64,000 nucleotides of DNA from Bemisia tabaci (GCF_918797505.1 NC_092802.1:8141480-8205479); one strand, 5' to 3'. Shown: positions 23,024 to 33,826, counted from the stretch's first letter. Numbers and translations: made by a program. Notes: generated by a model not told the origin, from the letters alone.

Positions 23024-24686
23024 AAAGGACCCTACAACAAAACGGCCAAATCGGCCTAAACACGGAATCGTACGATTTTCTCAGGGATGAGAGAGGGTTC
23101 AGAGGGTCTTCCCAGACACTCAAAACTGGTCATATTTTTCGCCTAACCCCCAGGGAAAAGGGGGGGGATCGGGGGTCAAAGTCAAAACCTTTAAAGTAGC
23201 ATAACTTCTCTACGGTTTGTCGTAAAAAGATGATCTTGGTGTCAAAATTTCCAGAAAAATGAGAGCTTTCAGAATATATGTATGAAATTAATTAAATTTT
23301 AAAATTTGACCCACTTTTGGGGCATTTTACAAGGTCCCCCTTTCGTAAATTTTCGTTTTATGAGATTTTCGGTTGTTCGGTTCGCACGGATCAAAACAAA
23401 AACAATTTCAAATGAAAGGAGAACGTTTAAGCTTTAAAACAAGCCCAAGATGATCTTGGGGAAACGATTAGAAGCGGAGTTATGAGTCTTCAAAGTTGAC
23501 GCGGCGCGCGGGAACCTTGTATGTTCCGAGTCTCAAGGTCACCTGCGCGCCCCGGATTGCCTGCAGGTTGCAAGTTTTTGTGTTTTTATGCTTCTGTAGG
23601 TCATTTTTAATGTAAATCATTCAATGAAGATAGTTTAATCAGAATTTTTTAATTTTACACAATGGGCCTTCGGCGAGGTACACCACATTATCGTCAAAAA
23701 ATTTTAACTGCGTTTCAAATAGCCCCCTCAAGAATAACAACTGAGACTTATTTTGAAGCTCAAAGCTCGTCTGCTTCTACAAGAAACTATTTGGCTTTAC
23801 CAAGTGAGTTCCGTCAAGCGCTGTAGCTTATAGCTCAATTGAATAATTTTAATATTAGGGGTACCCCAAAATTTGGCATCAATGGGTTCTAATTTCTAAA
23901 TGGTTCAGTTCTGTATGGAGCATATGTATATTTGAACTGAGGGTCCATGGTTTCTTCTAAATTATAAGAGCAGAATCGTCATCGTCACCAAATGTTTAAT
24001 GAGGTATGATGGACATAATGGTTGATACTCTAAGCCCCCTCTCGCTCCTCCCGTAAGATTAAAAAATTCTGATTAAACTATCTTCATTGAATGATTTACA
24101 TTAAAAATGACCTACAGAAGCATAAAAACACAAAAACTTGCAACCTGCAGGCAATCCGGGGCGCGCAGGTGACCTTGAGACTCGGAACATACAAGGTTCC
24201 CGCGCGCCGCGTCAACTTTGAAGACTCATAACTCCGCTTCTAATCGTTTCCCCAAGATCATCTTGGGCTTGTTTTAAAGCTTAAACGCTCTCCTTTCATT
24301 TGAAATTGTTTTTGTTTTGATCCGTGCGAACCGAACAACCGAAAATCTCATAAAACGAAAATTTACGAAAGGGGGACCTTGTAAAATGCCCCAAAAGTGG
24401 GTCAAATTTTAAAATTTAATTAATTTCATACATATATTCTGAAAGCTCTCATTTTTCTGGAAATTTTGACACCAAGATCATCTTTTTACGACAAACCGTA
24501 GAGAAGTTATGCTACTTTAAAGGTTTTGACTTTGACCCCCCATCCCCCCCTTTTCCCTGGGGGTTAGGCAAAAAATATGACCAGTTTTGAGTGTCTGGGA
24601 AGACCCTCTGAACCCTCTCTCATCCCTGAGATAATCGTACGATTCCGTGTTTAGGCCGATTTGGCCGTTTTGTTGTAGGGTCCTTT
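23024..24686. mobile_element. 1.66-kb foldback element with 635-bp arms
   Basis: The arms are 23,024-23,658 and 24,053-24,686, inverted and nearly identical by eye, with only a few substitutions. The outer ends read AAAGGACCCTACAACAAAAC and the inverse. The 394-bp middle is not repeated. I see no target duplication clear enough to name a superfamily and no transposase frame. Frames in the arms are short. The near-identity of the arms means recent origin, gene conversion between arms, or an assembly foldback. Confidence 0.9.
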
Positions 24687-24764
24687 GCATCCAAAAGTGT
24701 AAATGATCGAAATGAAATAAAGAAATTGCAACAAACAATGTTATCGCTTCATGTGAGAGTGCTT

Positions 24765-25050
24765 AATGAGCTGAGTTCGTAGTATTTTGCATAATTTTTT
24801 TCGAATATGGGGAATTGTAAAAATAATAGACATGAAAGTGAGAAAACGTACCGCCTTGTGACGTTATCTGGCGGTATTTTCCATTTAAACAAATGTATTT
24901 TAGTAGATTCGGTTATTTTGTCGTATCTCCTCTCATAATTGTTCAATTTAGAAACCAAGTATATTCTCGTACTCAGTTATCTTAATAGTTTCATTTTAAA
25001 AATGAAATTCATCAAACTTCAGGCACTGCAAATTCTCCATTAGAATGTAT
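24765..25050 (-). repeat. Dispersed repeat with GCCGCC-GATGACGTCA-GGCGGC core
   Basis: It shares CGCCTTGTGACGTTATCTGG, GCGGTATTTTCCATTTAAA and TTATTTTGTCGTATCTCCTC with inverse or direct copies at 39,785-39,875, 57,785-57,980 and 63,555-63,740. Its end CTGCAAATTCTCCATTAGAA is also seen near 28,615, 42,250 and 63,410. Confidence 0.75.
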
Positions 25051-25392
25051 CGTAACGCCAATTTTCATTCATTTGCTTTCTGAAACGTAATTACAATCAT
25101 AGATGGATCGCATTTTACAATGAGTCGTTACTTTCACTGACTCACTCAAAAAGACATTTCTCTGCGTGGGAAAACTAACGGTTATTTGACCTCTAAAATG
25201 AGCCCAAAGAGTCATCAACTTATTGCAAAATAACGCCAACTTTCGCTAGACTTGAACAAAATTTTCTTGTTTGGAGAAAAAAGTATAGTACTGTATAGAT
25301 TATAGTATATAGATATAGATTATATGTATAAATTATGTAACAAATATAGTAATTGGAGTACTGAATGGCATCGCAAGGTGAAATAGTTAGAA
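25051..25392. other. No gene; AT-rich stretch
   Basis: A TATAGATTATA-type low-complexity run lies at 25,285-25,335. Nothing else is recognised. Confidence 0.5.
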
Positions 25393-25885
25393 TTTTCTCA
25401 TTTTCAGCTTTTCCGACTGAAATCCTGAAAGTTTTGTATCGACTGCTTCAACATGTAAGCATAGCCTCAAAAGTCAATCGAGTAATCTTTGGGAACGGGT
25501 TTTTTGTGATTGTTTGAAAAAAAAAGAAACAATCGTTGATCCTTATGAGTAGCAGATGGTAATAAAAAGGGGAAATTGTCGGGAAATTTCTCATTTTCAG
25601 CTTTCGTAACTTAAACCCTAAAAATTTTGTTTGAGGCAATGCTCTATAGATAGTATTCGATACATCAAACAGGTGAGATTGTATCGATATCGATTGGTTC
25701 AACATTTAAACATACCCTCAAAAGTCAATTTAGAAATCTGCGGGAACGGGTCTTATGTGATAGATTTCTTATTCTTTTGAGTAACAAATCACAATGAAAA
25801 GTGGTATTGTTAGGTATTTTCTCATTTCCAGCTTTTCCAACCTGAATACTAAAATTTTTGTTTGAGGTTATGTTCTATTGTATAG
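25393..25885 (+). repeat. Degenerate tandem repeat, unit about 190-230 bp
   Basis: Units start at 25,393, 25,586 and 25,817 with TTTCTCATT(T)-CAGCTTT, then CTGAAA/TTAAAC, then TTTTGT. The first two share CTCAAAAGTCAAT and GGGAACGGG further in. The third stops at about 25,885. There is no coding capacity. Confidence 0.75.
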
Positions 25886-26269
25886 AGCCAAACGAAAAAC
25901 CGAACCGCAATTGAATACGATTCATTGTTTTGAACTAAACGATACATGAAGCACAATCGAATATGATCCAAGGCAGCGACCTTGCTCCTGTGCCACCCAC
26001 CCACCAACCAACACTCATTAGCAGCGTTTCACGCCCCCTCTACCCTTTCCACCCTCCGTGAGCCGTGGTCGATGTAGGCACTCACAAGCGAGGTGAAGAT
26101 TAGCCGACCACTTGTTCGTGTGCATGTGGAGTGCGGAATTTGCGAGGTTATGGTTGAAATGTGGTCGGCGCTTCCAAGGGCTTTTCCTCCGAACCAATCA
26201 GCTTGGAATTGTTTTAAATGCTGCGCTAAGTAGGGCGTTGTGTAGCATTGCCAGTTTTATAAGGTTTAA
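25886..26269. other. No gene recognised
   Basis: It includes a C-rich stretch (CACCCACCCACCAACCAACA, 25,993-26,012). No repeat partner in the window and no conserved frame. Confidence 0.45.
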
Positions 26270-26526
26270 TTGGACCGCGTTAAGCAGAAACGAACCAAGC
26301 CACATCAGCCATTGCCAAAGTTTACCATGCAATTAAATTTCTTTATATAAAACGGTTGTGCGGATATCTGTGCAAATTTCAGTGAATTTTCTGTATAACA
26401 TCAAGCAAATTCCCTAAAATTTTTAAAGAAATCCGCTTAAAAGTTTTCTCGTAAGACATTAAACTGCCAAATTAAATTTGGTAATAGCTGATGTAGCTTG
26501 GTTCCTTTATGCTAAACGCGGTCCAA
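26270..26526. mobile_element. Foldback MITE, GGACCGCGTT ends
   Basis: TTGGACCGCGTTAAGCAGAA at the left faces TATGCTAAACGCGGTCCAAA at the right. The next arms, CAAGCCACATCAGCCATTGC and GTAATAGCTGATGTAGCTTG, are inverse of each other. Length is about 257 bp. A partial relative lies at 11,338. Confidence 0.85.
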
Positions 26527-26743
26527 ATGGCATATGCCCTGGTAGTATCGGCTGTTAAATTTGGAATTTGAAAAGTGTTAAAATGTATGAGATAAGTAAC
26601 CCTTTTTTTTGTTATAGAAAGTGAAGAGTATGTAAAATTTACGCTGAAATAAGGGTAAAAAAACATCGGCATTAAATTTCTGTAAAATTCTAAAAAAAAT
26701 TAATACTGATACCGGAAACAAAAAAAAAACAAAACAAAATAAA

Positions 26744-27600
26744 CTACGAATTATGCAACCTAAAAATCTATAAAGAATGTGCGTAAATTTGTTTTTAAAA
26801 TTTACTATGAAGGGCAGATGCTTTGGAATACCAAAGAGAGATCGCATTTTAACGATTTTTACAATAGCCGAGGTTTTTCTTCCTCTGTGAAAGTTATTAA
26901 AATTATTACATTTTTCTAAAACATGAAAAAATGAACCCTGAAGCGGGAAACTGTGTTTTTCTCTCTCTCAATGGGAACAACCGTAGGTAACCACACACAC
27001 CGCGACTTTCTGGAAGCAAAAAAGCCTCTACAAAGTGGCCACTAATCCTTGTGGGTGAGCAATTATTTTTGTCCGATAATCGCATCGAACAGAGCATACA
27101 TTTCTCCTGCAATAACCGCACCGATATGAGAACAATGAGGCCACATTGGATTTGAAAGGCTTATAGTTTCCAAATCGCGCAACCAGCAATCGCGTATGCC
27201 GCGCAAACAGCACTCAAAGACATCAAGACTATTCTCTCAATAGGTCGCGGTTGGACCAATATAAAACGCCTTCAAATGCGTGTGATACTGTGCAACACAC
27301 CCAAGTTGATATAGTTGTATTCTTTGGTTCGAACCTAACTCAACTAAACTGCTCTACCGAATCAAGCATTTCAACCTATTAAACCCTGTATTTCAAGTTT
27401 TCTCGCATGTTTTATGCCCTTGACAAAGATTTAACACTCGTTTGATTTAAAAAATAATAATTTCCATTGTAATTATTTAATTTGGACAACGAAAAAGGCT
27501 CTCATCAAGTTTGAAACTTCATTCTTGAAACTTTTAAAGTCTTTGAATGCGCCCGTTGATTAATGGGCGGTATTTTTGGACGGGGAACTCGGGTTTTTTG
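26744..27600. repeat. Dispersed 0.86-kb repeat, copy 1
   Basis: Collinear with 58,974-59,842 along its whole length and with 36,246-36,675 for its middle part. Landmarks are GTGGCCACTAATCCTT, CGCATCGAACAGAGCATACA, ACGCCTTCAAATGCG and GACGGGGAACTCGGGTTTTT. All three lack a shared long frame; the apparent 60-90-codon frames are short and unlike known proteins. Its element class is unknown to me. Confidence 0.88.
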
Positions 27601-27898
27601 TTACAATTGAAACTGATTGTCTCTCGTTGCTTCCAATAAAGTAAATGAAAAATTATCCTCAGAAATGACAGTGATGCCATTTTTCGGAATTTCAAGCTAT
27701 TTTCGGAAAGTTTTCGAAATTCCAGTTTTTTCCGTCAGTTTGAAGGATTATTTGTTCAAATTTGATGACCTTTTTTTTACATACAATTTGACAATCTTCG
27801 GAACTAAACCTGGGTTTATTTCGGAAAAATCTTTGAAAAAACGGAGTTTTTCTCGGAACTTATGGAAATCGGAATCAATCCCGGGAATCCTAGAAATT

Positions 27899-28061
27899 CA
27901 GTGGCGTGGCGTGCTTTGCGATGTATCGATTGATCTGCCATTTAAACCTGTGGGAAAGGATCGATTATCAGGTGTTCGCATCGAACACCTTAAGAATCGA
28001 TTCTTTACCATAGCTTCAAATGAAGAAGTATCGATAATCGGTCATTTTTGCCACGCCACTG
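27899..28061. mobile_element. hAT-type MITE, CAGTGGCGTGGCGTG family
   Basis: Length 163 bp. The ends are CAGTGGCGTGGCGTG and the inverse CACGCCACTG, with internal palindromic ATTTAAACC and GGTGTTCGCATCGAACACC. The same family at 46,408 and 38,321 shows perfect 8-bp target duplications, as is typical of hAT. Here the duplication is no longer clear. An open frame of 153 codons runs through it and is not real. Confidence 0.85.
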
Positions 28062-28708
28062 CCCGGAATCTTCGGTAAAATAAAACAGCAGCACTGAGAG
28101 GCGGCAACCCGGCGCGAGAACTCTGCGAGGTTAATTATTACCGCAGTTGCATCCGCATTTGATATTTCACAGTGATCCGGGACGTTTTCCGGAAGATAAC
28201 TGAGTTTACAGCCTATCAATTTGTGCCCGTAATTTCTTATCCGGTGTCATTCACTTCTCCTCCCTCCTTTTCCGTCTACCGTACCGAGTTAAGCAGCCAT
28301 GAGAGGATTATGAGCCGTAAGCAGTTCGGTGACTCTACGAGGTATCCTACATCGATGGACCTATTTGCTCCCTTTCTGTTTCTAAAATGAGGCAAAAAGA
28401 GTGGGATCCTTACCGTAGAACAGACGTATTTATGCTGAAAGAAACGAAAAAGGGTAGGGAAGAAAGGGTGTACTAGTGAGTGTGCTACACATTACACAGC
28501 TGTCCTTCATCAGCGTATTGTATATTTGAGAGAATATTTCAGACTAAGGATATCCTCGCACTTAGTTTTCCTAGTAGTGTCATTTTAAAGATGAAATTCA
28601 CAAAATTTAGGACACCTGCAAATTCTCCATTGCAAAGATTATAAACTAGGATGGACCAGGGAATCAAGGGCTTGGCAAGGAACGAACAGAATGAGGGAGA
28701 GGAGGCAG
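28062..28708. other. No gene recognised
   Basis: It contains the motif CACCTGCAAATTCTCCATTG at 28,613-28,632, shared with other dispersed repeats in the window. No RNA gene or exon is seen. Confidence 0.45.
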
Positions 28709-29218
28709 GAATGCAGATGTTGCATGTGTGAGGAATTTGCGATTTGACTAACGATTCTTGTGTAAAAGTTCGCGAGAAACACAATGGTGCCACTGGTTTT
28801 CTCTGAAATCAACTCCCAAGCTCAAAAAAAGCTCTCAAGTTGAGGCCAAAATGGAGGGGATATCCCACGCTATCCTGAGAGTCCACCTCTACATCAAGAC
28901 AAACTCTCAATGTAAAGATAGGGAGCAAATTCATCGACAGGGCTGCCACTTTATTTGGGGACTCCAAAACTGAAAACACGGCAACCTTGTCAATGTATTT
29001 GTTATCTATCTTTGCGTAAAGAGTTTGCCTTGATGTAGAGTCGGACTCTCAGGATAGCGTAGGATATCCCCTCCATGTTGGCCTCAACTTGAGAGCTTTT
29101 TTTGAGCTTGGGAGTTGAAATCAGAGAAAACCAGTGGCATTATCGTGTTTCTCCTGAACCTTTACATAAGAATCAACAGTCAAATTGCAAATTCCTCACA
29201 CATGCAACATCTCCATTC
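28709..29218. mobile_element. 510-bp foldback MITE, GAATGCAGATGTTGC ends, copy 1
   Basis: The left arm starts GAATGCAGATGTTGCATGTG and the right arm ends CATGCAACATCTCCATTC. The arms extend more than 150 bp each, through CTCCCAAGCTC and CCTCAACTTGAGAGC-type motifs. A second copy lies at 56,041-56,536. There is no coding capacity. Confidence 0.9.
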
Positions 29219-29660
29219 GGGAATGAGTTGATCATAGATTACAAAAATCGTTTTTGTGTAATCTTTATCCCCGTTTGTATCATCCATGAGCCGCGTTGTC
29301 TCAACTTTCAGAGTTCCTTCTGATTCATGTTCAAATCCCTCTTTTCCCTTTGCCTACAAGAAATCACGCCCACTTTTACATTGTTTCTAATGTAGCTTTC
29401 AGCGCACACCTCATCTTTCCCACCCGTCTCTAGTTCCTTTCGGCATGAACACGTCAAAATGTAATCCAATTCTCACCTCGGCCAACGGGCGCATCGTCCT
29501 CGAAAGAGCACGCCCTCGCTTCGTTCCCTTCACGTCGGCCTCAACGATTGCCTTTCAATTAAGTTTCCAATCAAGAACTCACCCTGGACAGCCTCATCTC
29601 CTTTGATCAATCCCAACCGACAGCCGTAAGAACCACGCGAGTCTCGGGGTGATGCCTACT
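29219..29660. other. No gene recognised
   Basis: Moderately GC-richer at 29,440-29,640. Nothing is repeated elsewhere in the window and no conserved frame is seen. Confidence 0.4.
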
Positions 29661-29775
29661 CTGCCGTGATAAGGAAGAACGTCCTATGAACATTCGAGAG
29701 TTGCCAAATTTCCCTTGATAAAACTCGTATTGCTAAGCAAGAACGCTGTAAATCCATCAAGATTTTCCCGCGTTT
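29661..29775. mobile_element. 5' half of a CTGCCGTG-family MITE
   Basis: CTGCCGTGATAAGGAAGAAC then GAACATTCGAGAGTTGCC match the family end. Homology fades after about 115 bp and no right end follows. Confidence 0.75.
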
Positions 29776-29906
29776 TTTAGAACTTAACACTCTATGAAGT
29801 AAAAACTGTTTTACTCATGCACCTCAACTTTCCAGGCTAAGTTCTTGATAGTATTTGCAAAATAATTCTGTTAAAACATTGTCCCAAGGTAAAGGTACAA
29901 CACTGA

Positions 29907-30157
29907 AAAAAAAAAGTTCGGTAAATCCGAACTAGTTAGGATCATATGGAACCAGGTTTTGTTCGGCACTCACAACCGAATTATTCGGTCTGTTCAACCG
30001 AATTGTTCGGTGTGTGCAACCGAACCATAATAAATTCTTACAGTTCGCTTCAGTGGACCGAATAGTTCGGCTGAGCAGACCGAATAATTAGGTCGTATGT
30101 ACCGAACAAAATCGTGATTCCATATGATCCTAACTCGTTCGGATTTACCGAACTTTT
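29907..30157. mobile_element. CACTG-end MITE carrying cargo (left part of copy 1)
   Basis: It begins ACACTGAAAAAAAAAAGTTC and then GGTAAATCCGAACTAGTTAG; the inverse CTAACTCGTTCGGATTTACC is at 30,130-30,149. The middle repeats short TTCGGT and ACCGAA motifs. Its expected right end, a T run and then CAGTGT, is displaced. A decayed form, TTTTTTCAATGC, lies at 32,365-32,376 beyond the cargo. Confidence 0.75.
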
Positions 30158-32364
30158 GGCGCGTATACGTAGTATACCGCCTTTGCGATCGTTACGAACC
30201 CTGCTCGATACAATAACCGAGTCCCTTAGTTCCTTACCGAAAAGTGACTACCGCGAACTTCTGAGATTTTCCAAAGCGTGTAAAAAGTTTATTTATCCAT
30301 CAATAATTATGATTTAAAGTTGTTTCTCATTCTGGGGGTCGCTAGTTTATGTGCAGTGAATACCAAGAGTCTAAGTTACTTGGTTTTTTTTAAAAAAAGC
30401 CTAAGAATGCGACGCGCTGATTTAAAATATGCATATATAAGCAGAATCAAGCGAATTGATTCGAGGATGGCTGAGCAGGTCGGCACTCTCGGAATGAGAA
30501 TCTAACTCCTCCGTTTTGTTCAAAACGTTGCTTTGACAGATCTGTAACCTCGGTTATACTTTTCAAAAGTTGGTACCCGTGCTCTGAAAAACCCAAATAA
30601 GCCAAGTTCGTGTAACTATGGTGTCGTTGCCTCGACCGGGCTGTGCTGTGTTGCCAATTGTTGGAGGATAGGTTACTTGCCCGGTGGTGGCTACCGCCAC
30701 TCATGATAGTGCAATCTGTGATGAGCCTCGAGACTCATTAGACCATTAGCTAAACGTGGCTCATACAGGAATCCACTTACCCCTCTCTTCCCCACGCTCC
30801 TGATCACTGCGTCGGCGTCTCGACGAACAATAGCTAATGACGGTCGCCAAGCGAGGCCGGGATCCTCAGCCCCTCGCCCAATTACTTACGCTTCATTAAC
30901 CATTTCACCGTCACGCTAGGATTCGTCCAATTTAAAAAAAAAATTGTTACGCGAGTTTTTAGCAATTTTTTCCTTACTTTCCGTTAAAACACGAATTAAA
31001 AGAGGTCTCATTCATAAAAATCGGCCAAATAGAAGAGAAGTTACAGTATTCGAAATCCGAAGAAATCAACAAAACTTCTCCAAACAAAAAATAAAATGAA
31101 GGGGGAAAAAAAGAAATGTATAAATTACAATTTAATATGATTGACCTCAGAATGTGACAAGCAATTCAATTATAAAAAGGAGAAAAAATTGAGTGAAATT
31201 ACAAAAAATTAGCCTCTTGCAAGGGGCTTTCTTGTATGAGTTTTGACCTGAAGACAAGTAAATCGCGTTATATTATTAAAACGAAATTGACTCCATAGTT
31301 TAATGCCTTAGTTTCTTGAATACGATTATTTTAAGCACTCGAAAATTTATACCAGCAATTTTACCCATGGGGTGATTTCCTGAGAGCTGATAATATCACG
31401 AATTTCTCATAGAGCCCTTCAAAAATGGCTTGCTTTTTGGGCAGCCGATTCGGCCATCAAACCGGGTTTAAATGGAAGCTGATAATAACACAAAGCTCTG
31501 AGAAAAATTTTGAGATGAGTATAGGAACGGTTTGTAAATTACGAGGAGAGGCGGGCATTCTGTTCAGCATATCGATACATAAGTATTTTCACACGTAGAA
31601 TTTAATTTTCACGTCAGGGAGTCGACATATTTTGATTTTTTTTATTTTATACGGAAAATTTATGGGTTTTTGGGATTGAAATTACTTACAATTGTTTCAT
31701 GAAAAATGAATGCACCCAAAATGACTATGGCATTTTGACTTTCACATACGTGCACTCACTAAATTGATTGGTAAATTCAAAGAGTGGGTACATCGACCTG
31801 GTATATCAAGTTTCTGCGATTTTTTACGGCAAATCGGTAGATTTTCGGGATGTGGATTGCTTACTTTCAATTCATGAATGAATAAAGCATGGACATGGTT
31901 GAGCTTCTTTGCATGAAAAGACGTTTAAAATAACAAAATCAAGACATATTTAAGACAATTGCATTTATATCGAGTCAATTTCTTTTCAATAATATAACGG
32001 GATTTATAATACCGGTGATTTGGGTATTTTAGCCCCAAAATACCTTTAAATCGACTTTATCTTCTAGGAGTTCGACAGAATTTTTCCTTTCTTCGCTTAA
32101 ATTTTTCCGTAGCACTTTTCTTCAAGAATCTGAAAAGATTTTGCTTGAGGCAGATCAAAAAACTCAAATTTGTTCGAATAGCTTTCTAGATTCACAATAC
32201 ACGTCTCGTGAAAGTGCGTCGTTGACCTTGCAGTGTTGGATCGTGAATTCTCTTGTTGTGCTGCTTGCCTTTTTTGAAATCTCTGTAAATGAAAACTAAA
32301 GGGGTTGATATGTGCGAGTTAATGACGCGCCTTATCAACACATTGTGTTGGAGTTCACTGCTTG
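30158..32364. mobile_element. 2.2-kb dispersed segment, copy 1
   Basis: It starts with a 24-base perfect hairpin region, GGCGCGTATACGTAGTATAC then CGCC (30,158-30,181), and ends near a second hairpin, CAACACATTGTGTTG (32,336-32,350). It is homologous to 40,042-42,094 except for divergent blocks (about 30,580-30,830 and 31,250-31,557). The frame of 155 codons in copy 2 is broken here, so coding is not supported. Hairpins near both ends, insertion in oligo-T and a sub-terminal GGCGCGT/ACGCGCC pair are compatible with a non-autonomous Helentron-like element, but this is inference. Confidence 0.7.
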
Positions 32365-32471
32365 TTTTTTCAATGCACAAGTTTTTCTGCTATGATACAT
32401 TGTTTCCAAAACAACTATGATGGCGTTTACGGCGTTTTTGCGTTGCACGGCAGTATATTTGACGACATTCA

Positions 32472-32640
32472 TGCATAATCGTCTTTGAAATTTTCAGATA
32501 TTTTAAATTAAATTGCACACGAAACTGTCTGAAAATATTAGGCGGAAAATGTTCACAATTTTCCCAGTAAATTCGGGTTTTATCGAAGGCAATTCGGCAA
32601 CGTCTGAAGGATCTTACGGCGTTTTTCCGTAGCACGGCAG
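32472..32640. mobile_element. 3' part of a CTGCCGTG-family MITE
   Basis: It ends GGCGTTTTTCCGTAGCACGG then CAG, preceded by GGCAACGTCTGAAGGATCTT. A second end-like motif, GCGTTTTTGCGTTGCACGGC, lies at 32,432-32,451 in the same orientation, suggesting a partial tandem or rearranged copy. Confidence 0.75.
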
Positions 32641-32890
32641 CACTCCGAGTCGAGCGTGACGGAGGGGAGTTACGGAAACTGATCGGAAGGTCAAAGGCCG
32701 GGGTGGGGCGCGCGCTCTGGGGAGCCGTCGGCCGGAAATTGCAAAAGCCGGAAATATCGCATTTTTATCCCGTTGCCCGCTAGAGGGCGCCCAACCGACG
32801 GGGGTTCGCGCTTCGACCCGAGGGCGCATCTTTGTTTTCACATGAGCCCCGAAATGCATAGAGCTATACGGAGATTAGGGCTCATGTGGA
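32641..32890. promoter_or_regulatory. GC-rich patch with a CTCF-like site
   Basis: At 32,777-32,790 the plus strand reads CCGCTAGAGGGCGC, 13 of 14 matches to the CTCF core consensus CCASYAGRKGGCRS, inside a CpG-rich stretch. A 50-bp hairpin with TCACATGAGCCC and GGGCTCATGTGG follows (32,838-32,890). Binding is not shown by sequence alone. Confidence 0.35.
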
Positions 32891-33097
32891 AATTGAGATG
32901 GGTCCTTTGGTGAAAGGGCCAAAGACTTTTAGCGGGGATAAATTGTTTCGTGATCGAGGTCGAGAGATCTCGGAAACACTCTCTAACTCGGGGGATTTCA
33001 TCCGCGAGCCTGGGAAATGGTTTGATGCTAGGCTTGTTAAGACGCTGGTAATCGTGACCAGACACAATATACATAAGTGCTAACGATGTAAGTTAGA

Positions 33098-33252
33098 GGC
33101 GGATTCAACAATTCGGCATCACCGGCTTTCCTCCATTTAAACCTATGCTAAATAATCGATTTTTGCCGGAGCACCCAGCCCCTCCAAGAATCGATACATT
33201 TCCATAGGTTTCAATGGAGAAAAGACAATGTTGCCAATTTTCTGGATCCGCC
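33098..33252. mobile_element. 155-bp foldback MITE
   Basis: The ends GGCGGATTCAACAATTCGGC and, inverted, the sequence that ends GGATCCGCC face each other. Inside are CCTCCATTTAAACCTATG and CATAGGTTTCAATGGAG. It is related to 22,262-22,383. Confidence 0.8.
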
Positions 33253-33329
33253 ATTGATCTTGACGTACGAGATGCTTGATGCACACTTATCAACTTATTC
33301 AAACAAGAAACGAATTCCATACTGTGCGA

Positions 33330-33483
33330 CAATTCTTGTATTGCTCATGCTCATCACCAAATTAATTATTTTCCTTTTTTTTTGTTGCAGGTAAGAGTTG
33401 ACGTAGAAACATGTCTGTGAATACGTATTTAATGTAAGTCCAAGTCTCATATCGTTCTTCAGTTTCGAAATTTTCACAGAATT
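33330..33483 (+). repeat. Duplicated segment with back-to-back splice motifs, copy 1
   Basis: Matches 56,535-56,690. At 33,390/33,391 a pyrimidine-rich acceptor (TTTTTTTTTGTTGCAG) is followed immediately by a donor (GTAAGAG). This zero-length-exon layout is that of recursive splice sites known from long insect introns. The segment continues after the MITE at 33,807-33,826. Confidence 0.6.
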
Positions 33484-33806
33484 CAGTGTTCGAAACTCAC
33501 AGGCGCCAACGCGCCAAATGCTCCTAAGAAATCGGCCATGGCGCCTAAAAAAATGAAGGCTCCGGGCCAACGTGGCCCCTAAAAATTGCCACCCCCCGCC
33601 CAAAATAAAAATCCTAATCATTCTCTCTGGTGATTTTTCGAATTGTTCTCCAAGTCACAGTTACTAGTTCTGTAACTAAAACATCTTGCGTCTAACTTTT
33701 CACTAAATGGACCGGGGAATATAGGCAAAAAGTGAATTTTGCCCCTAAAAATCGAGCTCGTTGCGCCACATGGCTCCTGAAACTCAAAGGTGAGATTTGA
33801 ACATTG
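33484..33806. mobile_element. hAT-type MITE, CAGTGTTCGAAACTCAC family, copy 1
   Basis: The ends are CAGTGTTCGAAACTCAC and the inverse GTGAGATTTGAACATTG. The flanks are ACAGAATT and CAGAATAT. The related locus at 56,684 lacks the element and reads CACAGAATATGC, so the original duplication was probably CAGAATAT with one base lost. The interior repeats GGCGCC, GCGCC and TGGCCCCTAAAAAT motifs. Confidence 0.85.
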
Positions 33807-33826
33807 CAGAATATGCTTCCAGGGAC

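Noticed and set aside
23024..24686. Long foldback as an integrated virus or an inverted-terminal-repeat virus genome
   Set aside because: No replication protein or capsid frame is visible in the arms or the 394-bp centre.
25285..25335. AT-rich run as a replication origin or a CRISPR-like array
   Set aside because: It is a short imperfect TATAGATTATA run without unit-spacer structure, in what appears to be an animal genome.
27331..27341. GGTTCGAACCT as a B box of another tRNA or SINE (also 59,568)
   Set aside because: No A box or tRNA fold upstream; the motif is a self-complementary part of the 0.86-kb repeat.
27617..28078. A 153-codon plus-strand frame
   Set aside because: It reads through a hAT MITE and low-complexity FSRN/FRKV-type sequence; there is no independent support.
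30158..30270. Small nuclear RNA or 5S rRNA gene at the start of the 2.2-kb segment
   Set aside because: The hairpin and the C/T-rich stretch prompted comparison with U1, U2, U4, U6 and 5S landmarks; none is present.
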